Assembly: GCA_964477445.1 (NCBI GenBank)
Contig: CAYZED010000012.1
Location: 7,538 to 71,537, forward strand
Length of the DNA: 64,000 bases
DNA from: CAYZED01 sp964477445
GTDB lineage: Bacteria; Bacillota; Clostridia; Lutisporales; Lutisporaceae
Direction: 5' to 3'
Below are positions 15,640 through 24,332 of this stretch, piece after piece. Made by a program: the position numbers and the translations under genes. Positions within the stretch are counted from its first letter, which is position 1. The number at the start of each line of letters is the position of its first letter. The notes beneath the pieces were generated by a model. That model worked only from the letters and a program-made list of their open reading frames with translations, had not been told where the DNA came from and did no database searches.

Positions 15640-16689
15640 ATGGAAAAAGATGAAGAACCAAAAATAAACCACATCATGCAAAAGGAAAAAATAATCCTGT
15701 ATTCCTCAGATGAGAGAACTGAAAATGTGGATGTTTATTTTGCTGATGAAAATTTCTGGCTAACGCAAAAATCCATGGCTGAGCTTTTTGATGTTGAATC
15801 AAATACCATTACATATCATTTGCAGGAGATCTATAAAAGTGAGGAGCTAGAAGAAAATCGAACTACTCGAAATTTTCGAGTAGTTCGATTAGAGGGTAAA
15901 AGACAGGTTGAACGTGAGATCATGTTTTACAATTTGGATGCCGTAATTTCTGTGGGTTACAGGGTGAACTCTAAAAAAGCCACTTTATTTAGAAAATGGG
16001 CAACAAAGACCTTGCAAGAGTTTATTCTGAAAGGTTTTGTATTGAACGACAAAATGCTCAAAAACGGCAGACCTTTTGGGAAGGACTATTTTGACGAGCT
16101 TTTGGAACGCATCCGTGATATCCGAGCAAGCGAACGTAGAGTTTATCAGAAAATAACCGATGTTTTTGAACAATGTAGTAGCGATTACAGTAAGAACGCA
16201 GAAGAAACAAGGCTTTTTTATAAAATTGTACAAAATAAAATGCACTTTGCTATCACTGGGCAAACAGCTGCAGAAATCATATATACTAGAGTGGACAGCG
16301 AAAAACCTTTTATGGGGCTCACTACTTGGAAAAATGCACCTGATGGAAAAGTATTTAAATCTGATTACAAGATAGCCAAGAACTATTTGAATCTTGCTGA
16401 AATTGATAAATTAAATCGTTTGGTCGTTATGTTTATTGACTTTGCAGAATATAGAGCACTTAACCGGCAGGTAATGGAAATGAAAGATTGGCTTGGATAC
16501 ATTAATAAGTTTATGGCATTTTCAGAAAGTGAAATATTGGAGAATGGCGGAGCAATTTCACATGAACTAGCAATGGCAAAAGCAGATGAGGAATATGAAA
16601 AATTCAGAATGAAACAAGACAGGGATTATATATCCCAGTTTGATGAGGAGCTTGAAAAATACCTAAAAGGGCATGTTGGTGGTAAATAA
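15640..16689 (+). CDS. RhuM-family protein 2
   Basis: A 349-residue RhuM-family (PF13310) paralogue, clearly divergent from the first copy but with the same blocks: FWLTQKSMAELFDVESNTITYHLQEI (wHTH-like), YNLDAVISVGYRVNS, FDELLERIRDIRASERRVYQKI, NKMHFAITGQTAAEIIYTR and EKPFMGLTTWK. ATG 15640 is chosen because TGAGGA (15628-15633) abuts the ATG at 15634. Codons 73-84 contain a perfect 35-nt palindrome at the position homologous to that in copy 1. Likely transcribed from the LexA-box promoter 170 bp upstream. Confidence 0.92.
   Translation: MEKDEEPKINHIMQKEKIILYSSDERTENVDVYFADENFWLTQKSMAELFDVESNTITYHLQEIYKSEELEENRTTRNFRVVRLEGKRQVEREIMFYNLDAVISVGYRVNSKKATLFRKWATKTLQEFILKGFVLNDKMLKNGRPFGKDYFDELLERIRDIRASERRVYQKITDVFEQCSSDYSKNAEETRLFYKIVQNKMHFAITGQTAAEIIYTRVDSEKPFMGLTTWKNAPDGKVFKSDYKIAKNYLNLAEIDKLNRLVVMFIDFAEYRALNRQVMEMKDWLGYINKFMAFSESEILENGGAISHELAMAKADEEYEKFRMKQDRDYISQFDEELEKYLKGHVGGK
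15856..15890. repeat. 35-nt perfect interrupted palindrome inside RhuM gene 2
   Basis: AATCGAACTACTCGAAA (15856-15872), a central T, then TTTCGAGTAGTTCGATT (15874-15890): perfect 17-bp arms. It is centred, as in copy 1, on the third base of the Asn codon in the peptide TTRNFRVV. Confidence 0.98.
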
Positions 16690-16964
16690 AACATCCTACT
16701 AAAGACAAATTTTTGAAATAGGTGGACTGGTATTGTTGTAAGTGTTATACAAATAGAAGACTAATAAATCATTTGGTTGCAGAGATATTCAAGAAGTACG
16801 ATTTCCAAAGCATTCGAAAATCATTGAAGATTTGGAAGACGAAATTTATGTAAAAAGAGCTTTAATGAGGTTGTGTTTTATAATAAATTCGAGTAATAAG
16901 AAGGATTTTGAGATTGGAAACTAGCATATAGACAATGTTGCAATATAATATATGGAGAATAAAA
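16690..16964. other. 275-base gap with no gene supported
   Basis: AT-rich, no hairpin terminator and no ORF with a ribosome binding site. One frame around 16775-16850 (VAEIFKKYDFQSIRKSLKIWK) could be a decayed coding remnant, but it matches nothing I recognise. Confidence 0.5.
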
Positions 16965-17888
16965 ATGGACAACGTATTTTTCGAGGAAATCAAAGATTGG
17001 AATTCTTGGGGAAAAGTGTTCCAGTCCATTTCGTCCTTTGAAAAACTGATTATTAGAATATTTGAAAACGAAGGTCTTCTTTGTAAAAATATTTCGCACT
17101 TAACGGCTGGTTCAAATGCAGTTTTCAGAGTTGACGACTTTGTAGTGAAAATTTTTGCACCATTTGAATCTGGTTTTAATGCTGAAATTGATTATATCTG
17201 TGAAGTGATCGGAATGAAACGAGCACTGAACCTGGGTATAAATATACCTAATCTTATTGTTTCTTCTTTTATAGAAGATAAATACTTATTTCGTTATATT
17301 ATTATGGAATATATAGATGGGGCTGAAGCAAAAAACACTTTGAAACATTATTCGGCAAATGAAAAAATAGCTTTTGTACAGCAACTAAAAAATAATATCA
17401 ATAAAATGAATACGTTATTCGAAGACGAATTTCCTTCAGTAGATGTGAAAGAAAGAGCGTTAACCAATACTCGTTGGAATGTACTTTCTAATATAGTTGT
17501 CAATCAAATTCAAGAATTGGTAAAGAATTATGATATGCAAAATAAAGTATATGTTCATGGAGATATTATAGGTGACAATGTAATGATTTCTCAAAACGGA
17601 AAGCTCTATATTATAGACTTTGCAGACGGCAGATTAGCTCCGAAAGAATATGAATATCCACCAATTCTGTTTGATTTATTAGATTTTGATAAACTTATGA
17701 TTACTAGTTTCATTGGTGAACAAAATATTGAGAAATTTGCGGAAAAATGTTTCTATGGAATACTTATGCATGAATTTGGAATATATTATATAAAACTAAT
17801 TTGTGAAAGAATTATTGGAATAGAAATAAATGAATTAACTGACATATTTCAAGTTAAAGAAGCTTTGCTTAGGTTGTTTGCCAAGTAA
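16965..17888 (+). CDS. APH-like phosphotransferase (kinase fold)
   Basis: A 307-residue protein of the aminoglycoside/choline kinase-like family. ATG 16965 follows GGAGA (16954-16958). The N-lobe has LTAGSNAVFRVDDFVVKIF, with the last Lys as likely ATP-binding residue; the hinge is IIMEYIDG; the catalytic loop is VHGDIIGDN (Asp base, Asn metal ligand); the metal-binding motif is LYIIDFADG. All key kinase residues are present, so it is probably active. The substrate (antibiotic, sugar or other small molecule) cannot be inferred. The nearest known resistance enzymes are only fold relatives. Confidence 0.82.
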   Translation: MDNVFFEEIKDWNSWGKVFQSISSFEKLIIRIFENEGLLCKNISHLTAGSNAVFRVDDFVVKIFAPFESGFNAEIDYICEVIGMKRALNLGINIPNLIVSSFIEDKYLFRYIIMEYIDGAEAKNTLKHYSANEKIAFVQQLKNNINKMNTLFEDEFPSVDVKERALTNTRWNVLSNIVVNQIQELVKNYDMQNKVYVHGDIIGDNVMISQNGKLYIIDFADGRLAPKEYEYPPILFDLLDFDKLMITSFIGEQNIEKFAEKCFYGILMHEFGIYYIKLICERIIGIEINELTDIFQVKEALLRLFAK

Positions 17889-17946
17889 ATGCCTATATGT
17901 TGAGTAGAAAACACCATTATCATTTATACTTTATGTATTTTATGTC

Positions 17947-17990
17947 AAAAACAGCTGATTTGAAATTAATTTCGAGTTAGCTGTTTTTTA
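17947..17990 (+). terminator. intrinsic terminator
   Basis: AAAACAGCT (17947-17955) pairs with AGCTGTTTT (17979-17987), with a partly paired interior, followed by Ts. It closes the accessory island on the right. Confidence 0.8.
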
Positions 17991-18024
17991 TTTTTAAGAA
18001 GTTGATTCTATCTTTCTTCATACC

Positions 18025-18078
18025 CGACTAAAATAGTCGAATATAATTATTGACAAAATTTTGACACGGTGATAAACT
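18025..18078 (+). promoter_or_regulatory. Rrf2/IscR-type operator and isc promoter
   Basis: A dyad CGACTA-AAA-TAGTCG (18025-18039), extending to ATA...TAT at its edges, resembles Rrf2-family operators. It lies just upstream of TTGACA (18050-18055), a 17-bp spacer and TAAACT (18073-18078). Autoregulation of iscR-iscS-iscU by the IscR product is the natural reading. Confidence 0.75.
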
Positions 18079-18127
18079 AAAAACAGAGGTAATCCGAGTT
18101 AATTAGTAGGAATTGAGGAATGATATT

Positions 18128-18619
18128 ATGATACTTTCCACAAGAGGAAGATATGGCCTAAAAATGATGTTTGAACTAGCCTTGGAGTACGGGAAAGGAC
18201 CCGTTTCATTAAAAGATATTGCGAAGAAAAAATCCCTTTCTGAGACTTACCTTGAGCAACTAGTTGCACCACTTAAAAAGGAAGGACTAGTTCACAGCAT
18301 TAGAGGAGCACAGGGCGGTTATGAACTGTCAATGACACCTGCTGAAATATCTGTTGGTTCGATAATTAAGACTTTAGAGGGTTCTATGGCAGCATCGGAT
18401 TGTGTCGAGGATGGAAACCATGAATGCGGAAATAGTGATTGCTGTGCTACAAGAAAAGTATGGGAGAGAATAACAAATAGCATATACCAAGTCATTGATA
18501 ACACTACACTTCAAGACATGATTAACGATTACATGAACTTAAATGAAAAAAATTCAGATAAAGATACATATGAAGATAAAAACGAAGATAAAGAACAAGT
18601 TTTGGAGGGATTAAAATGA
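18128..18619 (+). CDS. iscR: Rrf2-family Fe-S regulator IscR
   Basis: A 163-residue winged-helix repressor starting MILSTRGRYGLKMMFELA. The HTH lies at about 27-50 (SLKDIAKKKSLSETYLEQL) and the wing at RGAQGGYELS. The sensor loop has cysteines in DCVEDGNHECGNSDCC, consistent with a [2Fe-2S] site. The C-terminal 25 residues are a Lys/Asp/Glu repeat tail not normal for IscR. The stop overlaps iscS by 4 bp (ATGA), so it is the first gene of the isc operon. CymR is a related alternative, but the cysteines and context favour IscR. Confidence 0.9.
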   Translation: MILSTRGRYGLKMMFELALEYGKGPVSLKDIAKKKSLSETYLEQLVAPLKKEGLVHSIRGAQGGYELSMTPAEISVGSIIKTLEGSMAASDCVEDGNHECGNSDCCATRKVWERITNSIYQVIDNTTLQDMINDYMNLNEKNSDKDTYEDKNEDKEQVLEGLK

Positions 18620-19809
18620 CAGACAGAATGGTTTATTTAGATCATGCAGCGACTACTCATACGAAGCGTGAAGTATTAGAAGCTATGTTGCCATATTTTT
18701 CAGAGGTTTTTGGAAATCCATCTAGTATTCACGGTTATGGAAGAAAAGCTCGTAAGGCAGTTGAGACTGCTAGAGAACAAGTAGCTAAAGCGATAAATGC
18801 TAAACCAGAGGAAGTATATTTTACTGCTGGAGGAACTGAAGCCGATAATTGGGCTATAAAGGGAACGGCTAAGGCGCTTAAGAATAAAGGCAATCATATC
18901 ATTACGACTCAAATTGAGCATCATGCGGTATTGCATACATGTGAGCAGCTTGAAAAGGAAGGTTATGAAGTAACTTATCTACCTGTAGATGAATTTGGAT
19001 TAATAAGTCTTGAAGATTTAAAGAAAGCAATTAAACCAACCACCATTTTAATTACCATAATGTTTGCAAATAATGAAATTGGAACGATTCAGCCAATTGA
19101 AGAAATTGGAGCTATTGCTAGAGAAAACAAAATTCTTTTTCATACAGATGCGGTTCAAGCAGTAGGAAGTGTCAAAGTTGATGTTCAAAATCAGAATATC
19201 GATATGTTATCATTATCAGCACATAAATTTTATGGACCAAAAGGTGTTGGCGTATTATTTATAAAAAAAGGGTTTAAACCAGCTAGTTTAATAGAAGGTG
19301 GACACCAAGAAAGAAACCGAAGAGCAGGCACAGAAAATGTTCCAGCGATTGTTGGAATTGGCAAAGCGATTGAACTCGCAACTTCGGATATTGAAGCACA
19401 TGCAGATAGATTGATAGCACTTAGAGAAAAATTAGTAAATGGTATAATGGAAAAAGTCAATTTCACAATACTAAATGGTCACCCAACAAGAAGATTGCCT
19501 GGAAACACTAGTTTCTGTTTTAGATACATTGAGGGTGAAGCATTACTTTTAAGTTTAGATCTTAAAGGAATAGCTGGTTCTAGTGGCTCAGCTTGCACAT
19601 CAGGTTCGTTAGATCCTTCTCACGTTTTGCTCGCGATCGGTCTTGAGCACGAAATTGCGCATGGTTCATTAAGACTTAGTATTGGTGATTTGAATAACGA
19701 AAAAGATATAGACTATGTACTAGAAATACTTCCAGAAATAGTTCAACGCTTAAGAGATATGTCACCTTTGTATGAAAAGGTTTTGCACTGCGAAAAGAAA
19801 CAATATTAG
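18616..19809 (+). CDS. iscS: cysteine desulfurase IscS/NifS
   Basis: A 397-residue PLP enzyme that strips sulfur from cysteine and hands it to IscU and to MnmA. Signature YLDHAATTHTKREVLEAM at the N-terminus; the PLP lysine lies in SLSAHKFYGPKGVG (about 203-216); the catalytic cysteine is in the loop SSGSACTSGSLDPSHVL. Clustering with iscR, iscU and mnmA matches sulfur supply to both Fe-S clusters and tRNA 2-thiouridine. Confidence 0.97.
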   Translation: MTDRMVYLDHAATTHTKREVLEAMLPYFSEVFGNPSSIHGYGRKARKAVETAREQVAKAINAKPEEVYFTAGGTEADNWAIKGTAKALKNKGNHIITTQIEHHAVLHTCEQLEKEGYEVTYLPVDEFGLISLEDLKKAIKPTTILITIMFANNEIGTIQPIEEIGAIARENKILFHTDAVQAVGSVKVDVQNQNIDMLSLSAHKFYGPKGVGVLFIKKGFKPASLIEGGHQERNRRAGTENVPAIVGIGKAIELATSDIEAHADRLIALREKLVNGIMEKVNFTILNGHPTRRLPGNTSFCFRYIEGEALLLSLDLKGIAGSSGSACTSGSLDPSHVLLAIGLEHEIAHGSLRLSIGDLNNEKDIDYVLEILPEIVQRLRDMSPLYEKVLHCEKKQY

Positions 19810-19860
19810 TAGTAAATTATTAAAAATAATATAGTGTTTTTACACTGAAAGGATTTCATT

Positions 19861-20241
19861 ATGTATACAGAAAAGGTTATGGATCATTTTTCACATCCGA
19901 GAAATGTTGGAGAAATTGAAGATGCTTGTGGAGTTGGCGAAGTTGGTAACGCTAGGTGTGGAGATATTATGAAAATTTATCTTGATATCGACGAAAATGA
20001 AATTATTACTGACGTTAAATTTAAGACATTTGGTTGCGGCGCTGCTGTAGCCACTAGTAGTATAGCTACTGAGATGATAAAAGGAAAGTCTGTAGAAGAA
20101 GCTTTGAAACTAACTAATTCAGCCGTTGTTGAAGCATTAGAAGGACTTCCACCAGAAAAAATCCACTGTTCGGTACTCGCTGAAGAAGCAGTAAAAGCTG
20201 CGATTGAAGACTACCGCAAAAGAAAAGCTGAAAAGGTATAA
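19861..20241 (+). CDS. iscU: Fe-S scaffold protein IscU
   Basis: A 126-residue NifU-N/IscU scaffold on which [2Fe-2S] clusters are assembled. The three ligand cysteines are visible: GNARCGD, KFKTFGCGAA and EKIHCSVLAEEAV; the aspartate after the first Cys (RCGD) is the residue that aids cluster release. Its stop codon starts an 18-bp tandem array. Confidence 0.96.
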   Translation: MYTEKVMDHFSHPRNVGEIEDACGVGEVGNARCGDIMKIYLDIDENEIITDVKFKTFGCGAAVATSSIATEMIKGKSVEEALKLTNSAVVEALEGLPPEKIHCSVLAEEAVKAAIEDYRKRKAEKV

Positions 20242-20293
20242 GTACAAAAATAGATTAAAGTACAAAAACAGATAAAAGTTTAAGCACAGATAA
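20240..20293 (+). repeat. 18-bp tandem array starting in the iscU stop codon
   Basis: Three units: AAGTACAAAAATAGATTA (20240-20257), AAGTACAAAAACAGATAA (20258-20275), AAGTTTAAGCACAGATAA (20276-20293). The array starts within the TAA of iscU. Confidence 0.92.
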
Positions 20294-20335
20294 AAGGACA
20301 ATTATCAAATTCAAATATATGAAATAGAGGTATCT

Positions 20336-21406
20336 ATGCCAAAAAAAGTAGTAGTAGGCATGAGTGGCGGCGTAGATAGTGCAGTTACTGCGTTACTACT
20401 TAAAAAACAAGGTTATGAAGTTATAGGTGTTACCATGAAATTATGGGAGGGTGAATCGGACAGAGAAGATGGATGCTGTTCGGTTCAGTCTTCTTTTGAC
20501 GCTCGCAGAGTTTGCGATCAACTTGAAATACCTTTTTATGTTGCAAATTTTAAAGAATCATTTAACGAAAAGGTCATTGAGTATTTTGTAGATGAGTACT
20601 TTCAAGGTAGAACACCAAATCCATGTATAGCGTGTAACAAACATCTTAAATTTACTGATTTACTAAAGTTAGCCGATAGTATTGAGGCTGATTATATAGC
20701 AACTGGTCATTATGCGAAAGTTGAATATGATGAAAATTTAGAGAAATATTTATTAAAAAAATCGGTTACAGCTAAAAAAGATCAAACTTATGTATTATAC
20801 TGTTTAACTCAGGAACAACTCTCCAGAACTTTAATGCCTTTGGGGAATTATACTAAGGAAGAAGTCCGAAAAATCGCTGAAGAGCACGATTTAAAGGTAG
20901 CAAAAAAACCTGAAAGCCAGGAGATTTGCTTTATTGAAGATAATGACTATGGTAGGTTTTTGAATGAAAAAAGACCTAATGAAGCCGCTCAAGGGTTCTT
21001 CGTTGATCAAAAAGGGGAAAAAATTGCTAAACACAAAGGCATCATTAATTACACTATAGGGCAGCGAAAAGGCCTAGGTATTGCAATGGGAAAACCAGTT
21101 TTTGTGACAAATATTGATTCATTATCTAATACTGTTTCATTAGGTGAAAATGAGGACTTAATGAAGACGGAACTTTTTGCTGATGATTTGCATTTAACAT
21201 TTATGGAATCATTAGATTCTGAAATTCGAGTTGATGCAAAGATAAGATATTCAGCTAAAGAATCGCCTGCACTACTTATTCCAGAAAATAATGGAGTCAG
21301 AGTAATATTCGATTCTCCGCAAAGAGCAATAACACCTGGACAAGCAGTTGTTTTTTATATTAATGACGTAATTATTGGTGGCGCAACTATAAAACAAGTT
21401 TTTTAA
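20336..21406 (+). CDS. mnmA: tRNA-specific 2-thiouridylase MnmA
   Basis: A 356-residue ATP-dependent enzyme that thiolates U34 of Lys, Glu and Gln tRNAs with sulfur from IscS. PP-loop VGMSGGVDSAV at about 6-16; catalytic cysteine in NPCIACNKHLKF; second cysteine in KPESQEICFIEDNDYG; YTIGQRKGLGIA further on. Full length. Confidence 0.97.
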   Translation: MPKKVVVGMSGGVDSAVTALLLKKQGYEVIGVTMKLWEGESDREDGCCSVQSSFDARRVCDQLEIPFYVANFKESFNEKVIEYFVDEYFQGRTPNPCIACNKHLKFTDLLKLADSIEADYIATGHYAKVEYDENLEKYLLKKSVTAKKDQTYVLYCLTQEQLSRTLMPLGNYTKEEVRKIAEEHDLKVAKKPESQEICFIEDNDYGRFLNEKRPNEAAQGFFVDQKGEKIAKHKGIINYTIGQRKGLGIAMGKPVFVTNIDSLSNTVSLGENEDLMKTELFADDLHLTFMESLDSEIRVDAKIRYSAKESPALLIPENNGVRVIFDSPQRAITPGQAVVFYINDVIIGGATIKQVF

Positions 21407-21490
21407 CAAGTAAAGCTTCACCAATTTATTCCAACTACTTGAACAAATGCGTATTCACCGAATTTCTTCCCGATAATATAAAAAAATGGC

Positions 21491-21519
21491 TTTACAGCAC
21501 GTTTCCCATGTGCTAAAAT
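21491..21519 (+). promoter_or_regulatory. rpsO promoter
   Basis: TTTACA (21491-21496), 17-bp spacer, extended -10 TGC-TAAAAT (TAAAAT 21514-21519). The 85-base leader before rpsO (CCGCCTGCTTAGTTAATCGA...) is a candidate S15 autoregulatory region, but I cannot verify its fold. Confidence 0.75.
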
Positions 21520-21604
21520 CTATATGTTAGAGAACCGCCTGCTTAGTTAATCGAGTCACCGACGATTTGCTCAGTTTGATGGTAATAAAATAGGAGGTGA
21601 AAAA

Positions 21605-21871
21605 ATGCTTAATAAAATTGAAAAAGAAAACATCATTAAAGAATTTCAGCTTAAAGAAGGAGACACTGGTTCTTCAGAAGTTCAGGTTGCATTATTAACA
21701 AAGAGAATCAATTCTCTTAATGAGCACCTGAAAATCAACAAGAAAGACCACCATTCCAGAAGAGGCTTACTCAAGATGGTTGGTCAAAGAAGAGGTCTTC
21801 TTAACTACCTTAAGAGCACTGATATTTCAAGATATCGTGTTATTATTGAAAAGCTTGGTCTTAGAAAATAG
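21605..21871 (+). CDS. rpsO: 30S ribosomal protein uS15
   Basis: An 88-residue uS15 that binds the 16S central domain. Family motif TGSSEVQVALLTKRINSLNEHLKINKKDHHSRRGLLKMVGQRR is intact. ATG 21605 behind AGGAGGTG. A terminator follows 10 bp after the stop. Confidence 0.98.
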   Translation: MLNKIEKENIIKEFQLKEGDTGSSEVQVALLTKRINSLNEHLKINKKDHHSRRGLLKMVGQRRGLLNYLKSTDISRYRVIIEKLGLRK

Positions 21872-21881
21872 GATAAGATGG

Positions 21882-21906
21882 AGGCGGGTTTATCCCGCCT
21901 TTTTTC
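21882..21906 (+). terminator. intrinsic terminator after rpsO
   Basis: AGGCGGG (21882-21888), loop TTTAT, CCCGCCT (21894-21900), then a T6 run. Confidence 0.95.
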
Positions 21907-22128
21907 GATATTTTTCAGGGTTTAAAGTACATATTTTAGAGTATATTTTTCATTTTATGTATTCTTTGCACCATATATCGCAATAATACATAATAATAAT
22001 ATTTTGATTTCATAATTAAATATTTGAAGTTTACTATAAAATATATATTTTGATTTTGAGATTGTCGAAAATTAATATCGGAAACAAAAATAAAGATAAA
22101 AGAAAAGAAAACATCAGGAGGAAAATTG

Positions 22129-24185
22129 ATGGATACATTTAGAATGAACCTAGGCGGAAGAGAACTAGTGGTAGAACATGGGAAATTAGGCATGCTTGCA
22201 GACGGGTCTGTAATGGTTAAATATGGCGAAACATCAGTGTTTTGTACAGCTTGTTCGTCTAAGAAGCCAAGAGAAGGAATAGATTTCTTTCCATTAAGCG
22301 TTGACTATGAAGAAAGACTTTATGCCGTTGGAAAAANNNNNNNNNNAAAAGAGAAGGAAGACCTTCCGAAAAATCTATATTGAGCAGCAGACTTATTGAC
22401 AGACCAATTAGACCATTATTCCCTGAAGGATTCAGAAATGACGTTCAAGTTGTTGCTATCGTTATGTCAGTTGAGCAAGACAATGCCCCTGAAATTTGTG
22501 GAATGATTGGTTCATCTATCGCATTATCGATTTCTTCTATTCCGTTTAATGGGCCTACAGGTTCTGTAATGGTTGGACTTATCGATGGAGAATTCATTTT
22601 GAATCCTACTGAAGCTCAGAGAGAAAAAAGTGAATTAAACTTAGTTGTAGCTGGTACAAGAGATGCGGTTATGATGGTTGAAGCTGGCGCAAACGAAATC
22701 TCTGAGTCAGTAATGCTTGAAGGTATAATGTTCGCTCATGATAACATTAAAAAAATTGTTGCTTTTATTGATGAAATAGTAGCAAAAGTTGGAAAACCAA
22801 AGCAAGCCATTAAATTATTCTTAGTTTCTGACGAAGTTAATTCGGCAGTTAGAGAATATGCTACTGATAAAACATTAGATGCAATAAGAACAGTAGATAA
22901 ATTAGAGAGACAAATTAATCTCGATAAAGTTAACGACGAATCAATGGAACATTTCGCGACTATTTTTCCTGATAAAATGAAAGAAGTTGACGAAGTTTTA
23001 TACGATATTTTGAAGGAACAAGTTAGAAATCTTATTACTAAAGAAGGTATAAGACCTGATGACAGAAAGCTTGACGAAATAAGACCAATTTCTTGTGAAG
23101 TTGGAATCCTTGATAGAACTCATGGTACTGGACTTTTCACTAGANNNNNNNNNNCAACTCTTGCACCACTTGGCGAAGCTCAGTTTTTAGATGGTATCGG
23201 AACAGAAGGCACCAAGAGATATATGCATCATTATAATTTCCCTGCTTTCTCAGTTGGAGAAACAAGACCAAACAGAGGACCAGGAAGACGTGAAATTGGT
23301 CATGGAGCACTAGCAGAAAGAGCATTAGAGCCAGTGTTACCTTCAGAATCAGAATTCCCATATGCTATCAGAGTTGTATCGGATGTTTTGAGCTCGAATG
23401 GATCAACTAGTCAGGCTTCAGTTTGCGGGTCAACACTTTCATTAATGGACGCTGGTGTACCAATAAAGGCTCCAGTTGCCGGTGTTGCAATGGGACTTAT
23501 GAAGGTTGATGATAATGTAGCAGTTCTTACAGATATACAAGGTATGGAAGATTTCCTTGGCGACATGGACTTTAAAGTTGCTGGAACTGAAAAAGGGATT
23601 ACAGCTATTCAGATGGACATAAAAATTGCTGGTATAGATAGATCAATACTTGAGCGAGCATTAGAACAAGCTAGAGTGGGCAGATTATTTATCCTAGAAA
23701 AAATGATTGCTTGTATGCCTGCAGCTAGAACAGAAATGTCAAAATATGCACCTAAGATTATTATCACAAAAATTCATCCGGACAAAATTCGCGATATCAT
23801 CGGTCCTGGTGGAAAAATGATTAACAAAATCACTAAAGAAACTGGCGTTAAGATTGACATTGATGATGATGGCACATTATATATAGCAGCTGTTGATCAG
23901 GCTTCTGGTCAAAAAGCACTTGCTATAATTCTTGGAATTGTTAAAGAAGTTGAAGAAGGCGAAGTTTATCTTGGAAAAGTAACTAGACTTATGCAGTTTG
24001 GCGCATTTGTTGAAATACTTCCGAATAAAGAAGGCCTCGTACATATTTCGAAACTTGATAAAAAACGTGTAGATAAAGTTGAGGATGTTGTTTCTGTAGG
24101 AGATGAAATCCTCGTAAAAGTTATTGAAATCGATAAACAAGGAAGAATAAATCTCTCAAGAAAAGACGCAATGCCTGAAGCGTAA
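22129..24185 (+). CDS. pnp: polynucleotide phosphorylase (two assembly gaps)
   Basis: PNPase, the phosphorolytic 3'-5' exoribonuclease. Two gaps (22337-22346, 23146-23155) make it look like two ORFs, but it is one gene: upstream ends YEERLYAVGK and downstream resumes KREGRPSEKSILSSRLIDRPIRP when read from 22347. The family segment between them (IPGGFI) predicts about 17 missing nt, which also explains the apparent frame change. At the second gap, about nine residues (GQTQ... region) are missing. KH (IIGPGGKMINKI) and S1 (GEVYLGKVTRLMQFGAFVEI) domains follow. ATG 22129 behind AGGAGG. Confidence 0.96.
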
Positions 24186-24233
24186 AAGTAAAGTAATCTT
24201 CGTCAAATTTATCAAACAAATGGGAAATAGATT

Positions 24234-24258
24234 AGACGCCCGAAATGGGCGTCTTTTT
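24234..24258 (+). terminator. intrinsic terminator after pnp
   Basis: AGACGCCC (24234-24241), loop GAAAT, GGGCGTCT (24247-24254), T run. Confidence 0.95.
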
Positions 24259-24332
24259 ACTTTTAATTATTACAAAGTTTGTATATAATATTAATTGAAA
24301 CATAACATTAAAAGATTGACGGGAGGCTACTA

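Noticed and set aside
22129..24185. pnp as a pseudogene with a frameshift
   Set aside because: The apparent shift disappears if the unknown gap is about 17 nt, as the conserved PNPase sequence predicts.
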